Shown: positions 48,363-58,295 of the stretch, piece by piece
How the letters are laid out: each line of letters starts with the position of its first letter
Numbering within the stretch: position 1 is the stretch's first letter
Assembly: GCA_947095585.1 (NCBI GenBank)
Contig: OX352762.1
Coordinates: forward strand, 27,442,669 to 27,506,668
Direction: 5' to 3'
Length of the DNA: 64,000 nucleotides
DNA from: Nephrocerus scutellatus
Taxonomy: Eukaryota > Arthropoda > Insecta > Diptera > Pipunculidae
Notes under the pieces: generated by a model
Database searches by the model: none
The model's input: only the letters and a program-made list of their open reading frames with translations
Told to the model about the DNA's origin: nothing
Made by a program: the position numbers and the translations under genes

Positions 48363-49605
48363 CATAATGATTTGCCAAACAATACTGAGTAGAAATGCCA
48401 CTTTGAGCTGTCAAAACAACTGTCATAAAATAAAACGACATCTATCGGAAAAACAAACCTCCTAAAAAACACCCGTTATATAAAACAAAGTCGGGTTAGT
48501 TACACCATTTATAACTCGAGAACGGCTGGACCGATTTTTATGATTTCTGTTTTGTTGGATTTGTATCCGCGAGGAATAGCATAATAACTATTAAAACACC
48601 CGCTAGGTGGCGCTTGTGTCTTTTTTTTTCCGAAAATTCTTATTTTTGGAACGATTCTGCTCAAATTCACACCATATAATATTTAAATAAAAAAAAAGTC
48701 GTTGACAAAATTTGGACCAGATAGGTGGCGCTGGTGTCTTCGTTTATCCGAAAATTCTTATTTATGGAACGATTTGGCTCAAATTAACATCGATTCTATA
48801 GTTTTCTGGATTGGTTGTTTTTTTTTTTCTTCTTATGAATGTAACAATAATAAAACTAAAATGCACTAACAAGTTTGCGGAAAAACCTGACTTTATGGTG
48901 AATCCCCGAAAAATTATGTCTAACATTGGAGATAGAACTCTAGACCCTTACAGCAGAGCGATTTTTTTCTTAGAATTTACCCAAGAATCATTTTCCAAAT
49001 TATGGTTGACGACTTAGGGGACACCCTGTATATGTATATATTCTTAATTATCCCAATAGATACCTATAAAGTTTCCTAGTTTGTCCAATCGCACAGAGGT
49101 TGGCTTTGGTTTCTTTAGTTTCTATAAATGTTATCTGTCTCCTAATAGATATTGTACAAGTTTTCGACAAGTTGCTTATTGGAGAAATTTATTAGTTGTT
49201 GAATTCCAATTAAACCAATTTAAAACATCATTAACAAAATTTTCGAATTAGAAATCACATAGGTATAGTTCTAACGCAACCACCAAATGTCTATAATAAT
49301 TTTTTTTGTATTCTTTTATATTTACCACTGTCTACAAGTTTCTCGGCAATAGGATATTTCCTGTCCATACATTTCTTTTCGGTTAGACAATCGCGAATGT
49401 ATTCGTTAGCCTTATCGTTTAACTGTATGCCATCATTTGTGCCAACACCGCCACCAGGTCCACCATGGTGATCATGATTAGAATTGTCTCCATTGTGGGA
49501 ATGGGATCCTCCAGGGCCACCTCCACCGCTTTTTCTTTGTTTGTAATCATTGTCTTCATCATTGTATGTGGAATAGTCACCGTTTCCATCGTAGGTCTCA
49601 GTCAT
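37006..49605 (-). CDS. Quaking-related (STAR/Sam68-like) KH RNA-binding protein, long isoform
   Basis: Exons on the minus strand are 49605-49326, 38895-38771, 38704-38175, 38105-38004, 37939-37728 and 37541-37006. All have GT..AG introns and matching phases (1, 0, 2, 2, 1), giving 594 residues. A Gly/His-rich N-terminus (25-58) precedes a QUA1-type dimer segment (about 62-103, [34 protein letters not shown]). The single KH domain (about 115-245) has its GPKG loop at 144-147 and [23 protein letters not shown] after it, then [18 protein letters not shown]. The C-terminal half has Gln, Gly and Tyr-rich stretches and ends in a very long polyQ/Ser/Thr tract. STAR proteins bind bipartite U/A-rich RNA motifs and steer splicing. 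The first intron is 10.4 kb and full of transposons. It is a tandem paralog of the gene at 58296, as in the fly qkr cluster; exact orthology is not settled. Confidence 0.88.
37555..37634 (-). CDS. Alternative last exon of the first KH gene (short isoform)
   Basis: The exon ending at 37728 leaves phase 1 and can splice to either of two acceptors. The near one (TAACAG, exon from 37634) reads [17 protein letters not shown] and stops with TGA at 37557-37555, giving a 442-residue protein. The far one (TTTGCAG, exon from 37541) is also in frame and gives the polyQ tail. The short exon's stop lies 13 bp before the far exon begins, so the two ends are mutually exclusive. Introns are 93 and 186 bp. 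Both acceptors look good; which one is used is unknown. Confidence 0.65.
38965..39265 (+). mobile_element. tRNA-derived SINE, copy 3 (most intact head)
   Basis: The first 72 bp (38965-39036) form a tRNA-like head. It has an A box at TGGCTCAGTGG, a B box at GGTTCGAATCC, and matching GGG..CCC ends. A body of about 170 bp and the end GGCCTTGGACCGCAACGGTC, then TGTCGCGCTGAATATTATT, complete the element. It lies antisense in the first intron of the KH gene, about 70 bp upstream of that gene's second exon. Since both pol III boxes are intact, it is the best candidate for a transcribed copy. Confidence 0.85.
39600..41510 (+). mobile_element. LINE family C, decayed, reverse transcriptase core deleted
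   Basis: In order on the plus strand, an endonuclease start (RFGT.NIRTL at about 39630) leads to the endonuclease centre [21 protein letters not shown] and [15 protein letters not shown] (39952-40120). A linker follows (40356-40562). Then come the beginning of the reverse transcriptase ([14 protein letters not shown], then [20 protein letters not shown], about 40805-41000) and a C-terminal tail ([31 protein letters not shown], 41261-41350; ending [18 protein letters not shown] in one frame). The finger-palm catalytic part is missing between about 41040 and 41150. It sits in the first intron of the KH gene, antisense to it. Confidence 0.78.
41511..42795. other. Intron DNA of the KH gene, no recognised element
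   Basis: About 1.3 kb without a gene or clear repeat. Open frames at 42035-42321 on both strands lack domains. Confidence 0.35.
43250..44190 (+). mobile_element. mariner element (DD34D type), broken transposase
   Basis: Fragments in order are [20 protein letters not shown] and a helix-turn-helix region (43259-43456), [22 protein letters not shown] (about 43620-43690, first catalytic Asp), [10 protein letters not shown] (about 43901-43930, second Asp) and [19 protein letters not shown] (about 43972-44030, third Asp). Only 25 residues separate the second and third Asp instead of 34, so about nine residues are deleted there. Frameshifts near 43440, 43580 and 43806 break the ORF. All hallmark motifs make the family call firm, but the element is dead. 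Confidence 0.85.
45667..45935 (-). repeat. Tandem duplication inside the LINE B1 reverse transcriptase
   Basis: A stretch of about 118 bp covering the FADDS and [10 protein letters not shown] coding region is present twice in direct order (about 45680-45802 and 45803-45928), with a handful of mismatches. It is local to this copy: the related LINE at 56435 has the region once. Confidence 0.8.
46636..47634 (-). pseudogene. AP-type endonuclease ORF of LINE copy B1
   Basis: This 332-codon open segment begins [17 protein letters not shown] and carries [41 protein letters not shown] and [13 protein letters not shown], the ordered motifs of the LINE endonuclease that nicks the target before reverse transcription. 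The catalytic Glu (SETQ), Asp/Asn (GDFNVH) and Asp-His (SDH) are all present. It then continues into the reverse transcriptase linker before a frameshift. Confidence 0.82.
47988..48475. mobile_element. Foldback MITE with 110-bp arms and a nested palindrome
   Basis: The left arm (about 47988-48103) and right arm (about 48362-48475) are near-perfect inverted repeats. They start GGGTGTTTTTT..GGAGGTTTG and share CCGATAGATGTCG and GACAGTTGTTTTGACAGCTC, with TATA-like flanks. Long A and T runs close the arms. Inside, at 48133-48195, a second inverted pair (ATCGGCAACCTCTTAAAAAA and its complement) surrounds CATGTTATATCTAACGGGTG, as if another related mariner-type MITE end had landed there. Confidence 0.75.
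48500..48810 (+). repeat. TE-like block with a 118-bp tandem duplication
   Basis: The phrase TAGGTGGCGCT(T/G)GTGTC followed by CCGAAAATTCTTATTT(T/A)TGGAACGATT occurs at about 48604 and 48722, a 118-bp period. Upstream is TAACTCGAGAACGGCTGGAC, a phrase typical of dispersed insect repeats. No coding content. Confidence 0.6.
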
Positions 49606-51424
49606 TTTTACAACAAAGCGAGACTGAAAAAGACAGTCCACAATGCCACAATGTTGAAAACACAAAAATTGGGTAAACAGGAAATGAGTTATAAAAATAA
49701 ATGCATTTAATTAATGAGTATTTAGAAGTAAAATAAAAATAATAAATTATGCAAAAAAAAACTAGTGCAAGCCAGACATAAACGATTTAACTGTGTATGT
49801 ATATGTAGTACTGTTTTTTTGTGCCTTTTCAGTGGGCTTTAGCGATTGCAGTTCGAGGGCCTGTATACTTTTCACAAAACAGCAGTGAGTGCACGTTGCG
49901 GTTCAGTTGAAATTCTATTTTTTATTTCGTTTAATTTTTCGCAAAACTTTTGTACCGCATTTTTATTCTCTTATACGTATCATATATTCATATTAGTTGC
50001 AATATGTATAGATATATAAAGCACAATGCACACACACACTTAAAACACATGGAAGGGATTTAGATTTATTTATTTTTTTTGTTAGGAATAGTGTCGCCTG
50101 CTGCTGATTATGTTGAGGAGGTCGTTGTCTCGACGAACGATATGATTTTTCTTATTTTTTCTTTTGCAGCAGCACTTAAATAAGACACTGATTTCCTTCC
50201 AAATGAATGGGAGGGAGTTGGGTCGTTGGGTGAAATGCAATTAAAAATCGACAGGATTTTTTTTGTGTATTCTTCGCGTACGCACCTTTTATTTGCAGGT
50301 TTTCAAGAAAAAACGAAAACCCAGGAGACTAATGAACCGAAACAGAACAAAATTAGCAAAGAAAAAATTATTCTTTGAAACTTTTTCTGCTTTTTCTTGA
50401 CTGCGATTTTATTGTGACTGATGGATGATGATGGTGATTGGTGACTATGAATAGGAAGGAAAACGTAAACGTAAAATATGCAAGCAACAGCAAGAGCAAA
50501 GCACAGTTTATACATACACTCATACGGTATACGAAAGCAGTACGAAAAGGACAACGACAACGATTTTAACATATTTTGTTGGTGAAATTAATGGACAGTG
50601 CGAGTATAATTCACAATAAAATTACCGACATATGTATGTAGTTGCAATGTCGACGTCTAACGTCTAATTTTACTTAAGCTACTAGAGTTGCTGGTTTTAA
50701 ACATAAAGGAATTTCGATTTGAACGCTGATGGCAATGGAAATAACTATTAATTTCGATTTCCAAAAAATGCATCTCGATCAAAAAGCAGAATTTTTGTGT
50801 GGCTGTCAACCTTTTCTATTTCTGTAAATAGATAGATATATTAATTCACAATGAGTGTACATCTAAACTATGCTACCGACTATATGAATTAAAAAATGTC
50901 AGTTCCTTCAATTTCATAATCGTTCGTCAACATTATCATCAAGAAAATGGCAGGATTCTTCCAGATACAGGGTTTGCACTTTGCACTCCAAATTAAAAAT
51001 TTCGGAATCAATTTCATACTTTGATAAAAAATCAAATTCATCATTTTGTAATTTAAATTTTATTTTTTGCAAATTAATTCAATAGACATAAGTTGAAGCA
51101 CAAATTAAAATTTCGGAAATTGACGAAATTATTGCTACAGAAATTAATTCTAGAAACCGAGAAATAAGAAAAATATTGCATTAAAATAATATCGAAAGTC
51201 ATGGTATGGTTTTTTTTGTAATTTGCACAATTGTGGCTTGCACCCTTATATGCTATATGAATGGCACATGGTGGGCATTGGAAAAGCATTGCCTTTGACT
51301 GATTAGAAACCGCGTTGTATTTCGATAATACTATAATTAAGCCACCAAAGAAAAGTATTGTAGTCTGACTGTGAAGTGGAAAAACCGCATATAACTAAAT
51401 TCACGATACAATGGCTGCACCATG
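49606..51424. promoter_or_regulatory. 5' flank of the first KH gene
   Basis: The open frame of exon 1 continues 20 codons upstream of the chosen ATG to 49665, so a longer start cannot be excluded. The ATG at 49605 is preferred because the low-complexity acidic/tyrosine N-terminus starts there. The rest of the flank is AT-rich, and no core promoter element is convincing. Confidence 0.3.
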
Positions 51425-54170
51425 GGATTGAAAAAAACCGCACTGGTGCACTGCTGTCGTGTCCAGTGCTTTCGCCCCGGTTGCCCACTCCACCTTCTAC
51501 AGAACATACTGATTTCCACTCTTCCCGAATCAATTAGAAGGTTCCTGTCAGCTTATATAAGTAGCAGGACCTCAGATGTGGAATTCAGAAATTCCTGCTC
51601 AAAGCATCGGAAAATTAAGATGGGAGTACCACAAGGAGGGGTTCTCTCCGATCTTATTTAATCTCTATGTATCGATGCTTCCCACTTCCCCCCACTGGCG
51701 TTAAACTGATACCTTTCGCCGATGATTGCTCTGTTGCTGACTCCGGTGTAAATGTAAACGAGGTTACAAATAGGATAAACTCTACCTGACAGAGCTATCT
51801 GAATTCTTAAATAAAGGAAACTCCACCTCCCAAAACAAAAATCCTCTGCTACGCTGTTCACTTCTCGGCCCAAAGAAGTCAGGCTATCATTTGACAATCG
51901 CATCAACAATGAAACCATTCCTATAGTTAATAACCCCAAAATATTAGGAGTCATATTCGACAACCTCCTTACCTTCCGTAGGCACGCAAGAAATATTTGC
52001 AGTAAAGTGAGCAGTCGTAATAGGCCTGCTGAATTTAGGCATAGTCGGAACCGCATGGGGTAAGGACAAATAAGTCCTTGTTACGACGTACACAGCTATT
52101 CATCATATTTGGCGCTGCAACCGGTGTCTGCTCCTGGCCTCCCGCAAAAAATCCACCGGTCCCGATTTCGAGCCGATGTTATCCAGTTTGACACCCCTAA
52201 ACTCTGGGCGTCTCGAGCTTAATTCTCTTCACGATGTCGACATCGCGGTAACGCTCGTAGATCTCATCATTATAAAGACTCCGGTATCGTCCTTCCTCAC
52301 ATACGGGGCCAACAATTCTCCTTAAGACTTTTCTCTCGAACGCGACTAAGGGGTCAGAATGATTTTTGCTAAGCATCCAAGTCTCGGATGCATATGTAAG
52401 TACTTGTATGACCATTGTCTTATAAATCAGCAGCTTGGATGTTATGCTTAAGTTCCTGGTTTTGAAGAGTCTTGACAGACTATAAGCAACCGTGCACCTA
52501 TTTTTGGTTCCATGCCTTTATCGGCTGATACAGTTGACCTGAGATAGTTAAAGGATTGCACTACTTAAAATTCGCGCTCCACTATTTTAATTGCGGGTCC
52601 AATTTTGGATCTATTCTACTCGCAGACGTGGCCACCATGTACTTTGTTTTGCTCTCATTTATCCATCTCCTTGTCGGAACCCGTTATAGATGTTGAATGG
52701 GCTTGATAGTGATCCGGATATTTTTAGTTGGCTTATAACACTGGTCATGGTCAGCCTACATAGTCGTGTCAGTTTATTTGGGATTCCGATTCTCTCATGG
52801 CTTTATAAAGTTCTACTCTGGCTATGCTATCATAGGCGGCTTTAAAGTCTATAAAAATATTTTTGAGACGATTTATCGATCTGCTAGCTTCGTCTTTGCA
52901 TGGTGTGGTCTTCGGTCATTGGTGGAGCCTCCAATTCCTCATTTAGCTGGGCATTTAGCAACTCAAGAAAGTGCTCTTCCCATCGCTCTAAGATGCCTTT
53001 GAGATCAGCGATCAGATTACCCTATGTTTCTTTGCAGTATGTGCAACGCGGTGTATATTGCGTCATACCACGTACTCTTTGGTAGAACTTCCACGCCTGG
53101 TGCGGTCCTCGCTCTCTGTACTGTTCTAGTTCACGGACGAGAATCTTCTCCCAGGCTGCTTTCTTTCACCGATGAACTGTATTTTCATATCTTCTGAGCT
53201 CTTCATATCCATCTTCGCGTGCCCGCGTTCTATGAGATTGTTACATTGCCCGGTATGCAACATTCTTACGTTTAGTCGCTAGCTTACATTCGTCATCGAA
53301 CCAGTCGTTCCGATCTCTACGACCACAGCCTAAGATGGAGTCAGCAGTACTAATGATAATAATGGCGTGTCCATTTCTCTTCTACGCCCGATATCTCAGC
53401 CCCAGGACTTACTCTTCCTGCATTTATTGCGAGTCCTCTCGCTTGACCGTAGTTGTTGCTGGTCTCTTCGTTGCGAAGGGCAGCCGTGTTGACCCGAATC
53501 TGATTTGCGGATGCAGTCTTTCGTGCTGATGCAATCCGGCACCTCGGTACGTTCGTACCGTCATCAGGTTCGGGTTGTGGCGGCGTACAAAGCTATTGGA
53601 CGTTCAAATATTAACTACGCAGTCACATCTGTATAACCTTTGCATCGAAACTAGGTTCCACTCCATAAGTAACCCCGATCATCTTCATGACGAAACACCT
53701 ATGCTCTCCGCCAGTCAACGTAGTAAACTGTTGTAATAACAGTTCACGCCACAACCCCGCACACCCAGTTCACGACATCACTGACAGTGAAATGCCTCCG
53801 CGCTGCATACGTCATCAGGCCTAAAATATTTCATACTATGATACAGTCTCTGTAGTCTCCTCAAGTAAGGTTAATATGGTCCTTGGTACACACCCTCCTC
53901 CCATAAATAATAGCAAAAAGTCCCTGCCTAGGGAAACCCGGACAACCCTAGCACAACTCCGGTCGGTTTGGTGTCATATACTTCAAAGTTATACAGCTCG
54001 CATTATCCCTGGTACCAATGATCTCTACCCCGACTGTAACCAAGGCACCCATACTACCAACCACATATTCCTCTGCCCCCTTCACCACAAGGATTTGTAA
54101 GTTACAGATCTGTTGTCAAACCCTGTTGGCGTGGCCTCTTTTATTGGCCTGCCGCCTGCTTAAGTAGACT
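51425..54170 (+). mobile_element. Jockey-clade LINE (family D), split by a nested LINE
   Basis: The first part (51425-52100) carries RRFLSAYISSRTSDVEFRNS and MGVPQGGVLS, then NLYVSMLP and FADDCSVADSGVNVN in shifting frames, then NPKILGVIFDNLLTFRRHARN. The second part (53584-54170) carries the jockey C-terminus: TRTTLAQLRSVWCHILQSY, then PDCNQGTHTTNHIFLCP. The break is filled by the LINE at 52101-53583 in opposite orientation. Both parts are full of stops. Confidence 0.75.
52101..53583 (-). mobile_element. RTE-like LINE, copy A2, inserted into the jockey LINE
   Basis: The low-coordinate 3' end (CATCATATTTGGCGCTGCAA) matches the family A tail, and the minus strand reads PVLTYASETW and ERKVLRRIVGPVCEEGRYRS, then thumb, palm and endonuclease-linker remnants. 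It is bounded by a 14-bp imperfect target duplication: CGTACACAGCTATT at 52087-52100 and CGTACAAAGCTATT at 53584-53597. Internally deleted and dead. Confidence 0.8.
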
Positions 54171-54174
54171 ACTA

Positions 54175-54545
54175 ACTCCCTTTCTGGCCGTTCAACCCAG
54201 GTTTCAAGGCTCTGTTTTGTCTCCGACACTCTTTCTCATTTTCATTAACGATCTCCTATTCGCTACTTCTTATCCAATCCATTCTTTCCTTGACGACAGT
54301 CAAGCTTTTCATATGAATTCACGCTTTCTGCACGTTCCTCTACATCGCAAGTGGAACTTGAACAACGTATGTAAGGCACGTTAAATTCTGACCTTGACAT
54401 CATAACAAGGTGGACTACATAATAGAGTTTAATTTAACGCTTCTAAAACCAGCTGTCTTCTGTCGTCCAAGCGTAAATTAAGCCCCCAACCTTTATCCAT
54501 GAATGGATCTGAAAAACTCGGATCGGTATGTGCGTCAACAACAAG
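54175..54545 (+). mobile_element. LINE family B fragment
   Basis: It matches the plus-strand LINE at 56435 from the SDRS.QV region through [13 protein letters not shown] and the FADDS region to MCVNNKL, with a short deletion and stops. It ends where a family A fragment begins. Confidence 0.7.
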
Positions 54546-55478
54546 CTTGATTATTAAGGATGTCGTCTCCTCTATCCTTCAAGACAGGATAGCTCCATAC
54601 GCTAAGGTCATAATTGGTCAATACCAGTGTGGCTTCATCCCAGGCAAATCAACAACTAATCAGATTTACACCCTAAGGCAGGTGATGGAATGATGGAAAT
54701 GAGTTTCATAACTCACTATACCATCTTTTTATAGACGTAAAAGCCGCCTATGAAAGCATAGCCAGAGTAGAATTTTATAAAGCCATGAGAGGATTCGGCA
54801 TCCCAAATAAACTGACACGACTATGTAGGTTGACCATGACCAATGTTATAAGCCAAGTAAAAATATCCGGATCACTATCAAGCCCATTCAACATCTATAA
54901 CGGGCTCCGACAAGGGGATGGACTGGCCTGCGTCCTCTTCAACCTGGCGTTGGAGAATGTGATCCCAGACTCTGACGTAACGGCGAGAGGAACAATCCTT
55001 TATAAGTCCATTTAGATACTGGCTTACGCAGACGATATTGACATCGTTGGTAGAAACCGAAGAGCTGTACAGGAAACTTTCATCCAGATAGAGCAGGCGG
55101 CACGAAATTTGGGGCTGCACATAAATAAGAGCAAAACAAAGTACATGGTGGCCACGTCTGCGAGTAGAAGATAAAACATTGGTCACTCAATTCAAATAGT
55201 GGAGCGCGAATTTGAAGTAATGCAATCCTTTAACTATCTCGGGTCAACTGTAGCAGCCGATAACAGCATTTAACCAGAAATACGCGCACGGTTGCTTAAA
55301 GCCAACAAAGCCTACTATAGTCTGTCAAGACTCTTCAAATCCAGGAACTTAACCATAAGATCCGAGCTGCTGATATATAAGACAATGGTCATACCAGTAC
55401 TTACATATGGATCCGAGAATTGGGTGCTTAGCAAAAGGCCAGAATCGGACCCCGGTTGTAGAGCCAAATATTATTATG
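54546..55478 (+). mobile_element. RTE-like LINE, copy A3
   Basis: On the plus strand it reads CGFIPGKSTTNQIYTLRQVME, then HLFIDVKAAYESIARVEF, RGFGIPNKLTRLCRLTMTN, the intact LRQGDGLACVLFNLALE, YADDIDIVGRNRRAVQE, and the thumb KANKAYYSLSRLFKSRNLTIRSELL. It ends with GGCCAGAATCGGACCCCGGT and the ATTATTATGA tail at 55478. This is the best preserved palm of family A here, although stops interrupt it. It separates two family B fragments. Confidence 0.8.
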
Positions 55479-56100
55479 ATTCGATAATTCTATTCCAATC
55501 CATTCTTTCGCCAGGAACAGCACTCTTAGCTTTTCATATGATTTCAGACTTTCTGCACGCCCCTCTACACCGTAAATGGAACTTGAAAAACAACGTATGT
55601 TAATCACGTTAAATTCCTAAAACGGTGCAAGATGTACTCCACTCCTTCAGATTTGGCTACTATTTACAAGGCGTATAGGCGTAAGGCCCTAATTTTGAAT
55701 ACAACTGTATTGTCTGGGTGGGTTCCGCCAAGACCACATTCCATCTACTAAACAGAATTCAAAACCGCGCGTTAAAACTTATTGGTGACGTAAATACCAC
55801 GAACATAATCGAATCGCTTGTACATCGTAGGAATGTTTCCTGCTTGTCACTGTTTTATAGCTTTTTCTACAAGCGGTGTTCAAAAGAAATTCCAAATGCA
55901 TTCCGGCAACTCTCGAACCCATCCCTAATACCCGGGCCTCAACTCCAGCCCACGGGTCAACCATAAGGCCTATCGTCGGACGTACCAACCAATTCAGAGA
56001 TTCCTTCTTTAGCCGCACAATAGTTATGAGAAACTCTGTGGACTCTGTGTTTCCCCATTTGTATGATCTACATTCATTCAAGACAAAGTTGCATAGACAT
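55479..56100 (+). mobile_element. LINE family B fragment with internal deletion
   Basis: It begins in the NPILSF/FADDS region and jumps by an internal deletion to the [17 protein letters not shown] region. It then continues through TTFHLLNRIQNRALKLIGDVN, ESLVHRRNVSCLSLFYSFFYKRCSKE and [17 protein letters not shown] to the 3' end. Confidence 0.75.
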
Positions 56101-56295
56101 CAAACCTTTTCCTCTCCTCAAGGAAGCTGCCGAGTTAGCCGTCCTAGCAATACATGGAAAAGGACGCAGTAGAAGAGGAAGCAAGACTCCAGAGGACAGA
56201 GGGGCGTCTTTTGAAACCTCAGGCGATAAATCGAGTTCGTTGGCGGGCGTTCGTAGAAGCCCTATGCTCCCCCGCGGAGTAAAGGAAATAAAGAA
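56101..56295 (+). mobile_element. 3'-end fragment of LINE family C
   Basis: It matches the tail of the LINE at 39600 (positions about 41330-41500). Shared phrases include GAAGCTGCCGAGTTAGCCGT/GAAGCCGCCGAGTTGGCCGT, GAGTTCGTTGGCGGGCGTT and GAAGCCCTATGCTCCCC. It joins directly to the end of a family B fragment, giving a chimeric-looking junction. Confidence 0.75.
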
Positions 56296-56434
56296 GACAC
56301 CAAATTCATATTCTGATTTGAATTTCTTTTACTTATCTTGTGATTTTGTTTGAAAGGAAAACAGTTGCCAACGTCAGTGCAGAATATATAGATTATAGAG
56401 ATAACTTGATGCACTCGATATTTCCAAGGCATTA

Positions 56435-57545
56435 AACATTTGACAGTCTGGCATCAAGCTCTTTTGTCGAAAATGAATGCTTATAAAATTAATAACACCC
56501 TGCTCAATTGGACTAGTAACTACCTTTCTGACCGTTCAATCCAGGTCGTATTGGACGGATTCAAATCCAATGTTCATCGCATAAACGCCGGTGTTCCTCA
56601 AGGCTCTGTTTTATCTCCGACACTCTTTCTAAATTTCATTAATGATCTCCTATCCACCACCTCTAATCCAATCCATTCTTTCGCTGATGACAGTACTCTT
56701 AGCTTTTCATATGACTTCACGCTTTCTGCACGACCCTCTTCGTTACAAGTGGAACTTGAACAACAACGTATGTTAAGCACGTTAAATTCTGACCTTGACA
56801 GCATAACAAGGTGGGGACTACATAATAGAGTTGAATTTAACGCTTCTAAAACCCAATGCTGTCTTCTGTCGTCTAAGCGTAATTTAAACCCCCAACCTTT
56901 ATCCATGAATGGTTCTTGCATCAAAGAAACTGAAAAGCTCTCAATTCTCGGTATGTGCGTCAACAACAAGCTTCGTTGGAACACCCACATATTTGCCATC
57001 GCCAAAAATGCTACGAGATGTTTAGGTTTCCTAAAACGGTGCAAGATGTACTTCACTCCTTCAGATCTGGCTACTATTTACAAGGCGTATTTTCGCCCTA
57101 AACTCGAATACAATTGTATTGTCTGGGCAGGTGCCCCCAAGACTACATTGCATCTACTAGACAGAGTTCAGAACCGCGCGTTAAAACTTATTGGTGACGT
57201 TCATATCGCGAAAACAATCGAATCGCTTGAACATCGTAGGAATGTTTCCTGCCTGTCACTGTTTTATCGCTTTTTCCACAAGCGGTGCTCAAAAGATATA
57301 TCCAGATACATCCTGCCCAGTCTCGAACTCATCCGTAATACCCGACTCGAGTCTACGGATCCACCATTAAGCCTATCTTCGGACGTACTAACCAATTCAG
57401 AGATTCCTTCTGTAGCCGCACAATAGTTATGTGGAATGAATTGTCTGATTCTGTGTTTCCGCATTTTGTATGATATGCAGTCGTTTAAGACACACGTGCA
57501 TGACATCTTATCTTTTCTTCTCCCTACTTTCCTAACGCTCACGCA
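56435..57545 (+). mobile_element. LINE family B, copy B2, 5'-truncated
   Basis: The copy starts within the palm ([13 protein letters not shown]) and carries one open frame of 328 codons, then a frameshift (SRTIVMWNELSDSVFPHF in the next frame) into the true C-terminus near 57545. It is much younger-looking than the other family B pieces. Without the endonuclease and finger regions it cannot move on its own. Confidence 0.82.
56440..57426 (+). pseudogene. Reverse transcriptase palm and thumb of LINE copy B2
   Basis: Residues 47-66 carry [20 protein letters not shown]. The catalytic FADDS lies at about 79-83, then a thumb with [56 protein letters not shown] and HRRNVSCLSLFYRFFH. The N-terminal half of the reverse transcriptase and the endonuclease are absent, so it is a truncated gene. 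Confidence 0.82.
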
Positions 57546-58295
57546 GTGCTAAGCATACACAGAAATTTACCATCCATGTGGCACTATTTTAAATTGCCTA
57601 TTTGTGTTGGATGTGACTAGTTGACGCAATTAAGTTTCCAAACATGGCCAAAAAAGTTCTGTCACTGAAGAAAGGCAGCATCTCATGCTCTGCTTATTTC
57701 TGAAGTAAAGAGCGTACTTTTCTCTGTTTAGGCTAAATTATCGATTACATTTTTTGAAATCAAACAAAAAATATATTTGTAAATATATTTTATTATAGAA
57801 CAAAATCAAAGGCAAAAAACTATAAATTTATGGTATTTATATATATATATTTATTTATCAATTATACATTTCATGCGAATAAGAAGCTGCTGGGTTGTCC
57901 ATACCACAAAATTGATTTTTTTATAAATGGTTTGAAAATACATTACATGAAAATTTAACATATCTTTGTTTTATTGTTTTATGCATTGAAATTATGTATT
58001 TTATTTGTTTATAGCGTTTAATGCAAATTTGACGTTTTGTATTTGTTAAAAAATTATTTTTTTTATTTAAATTCGGTTTCCTTATACATTTATTTATATA
58101 TTTATTTAATTTATTCATTCATGTATGTTTATGGTTACTTACAAAACAACCAAACCGAACTAATCTGATTGTTATGGAATGTATCAAGAAATAAACAAAT
58201 CTAATTTTAATCTTTACAATATCTTAGTTAAGAAGAAATAATTACTGTCAGTTATATACATAACAACATTATTATTATTATTATTAGTTCTCATT
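57546..58295 (-). other. Probable 3' UTR and flank of the second KH gene
   Basis: Very AT-rich, T-rich on the plus strand, directly past the stop of the minus-strand gene ending at 58296. AATAAA-type signals read on the minus strand occur at several places (for example near 58080-58110). No other gene is seen. Confidence 0.4.
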
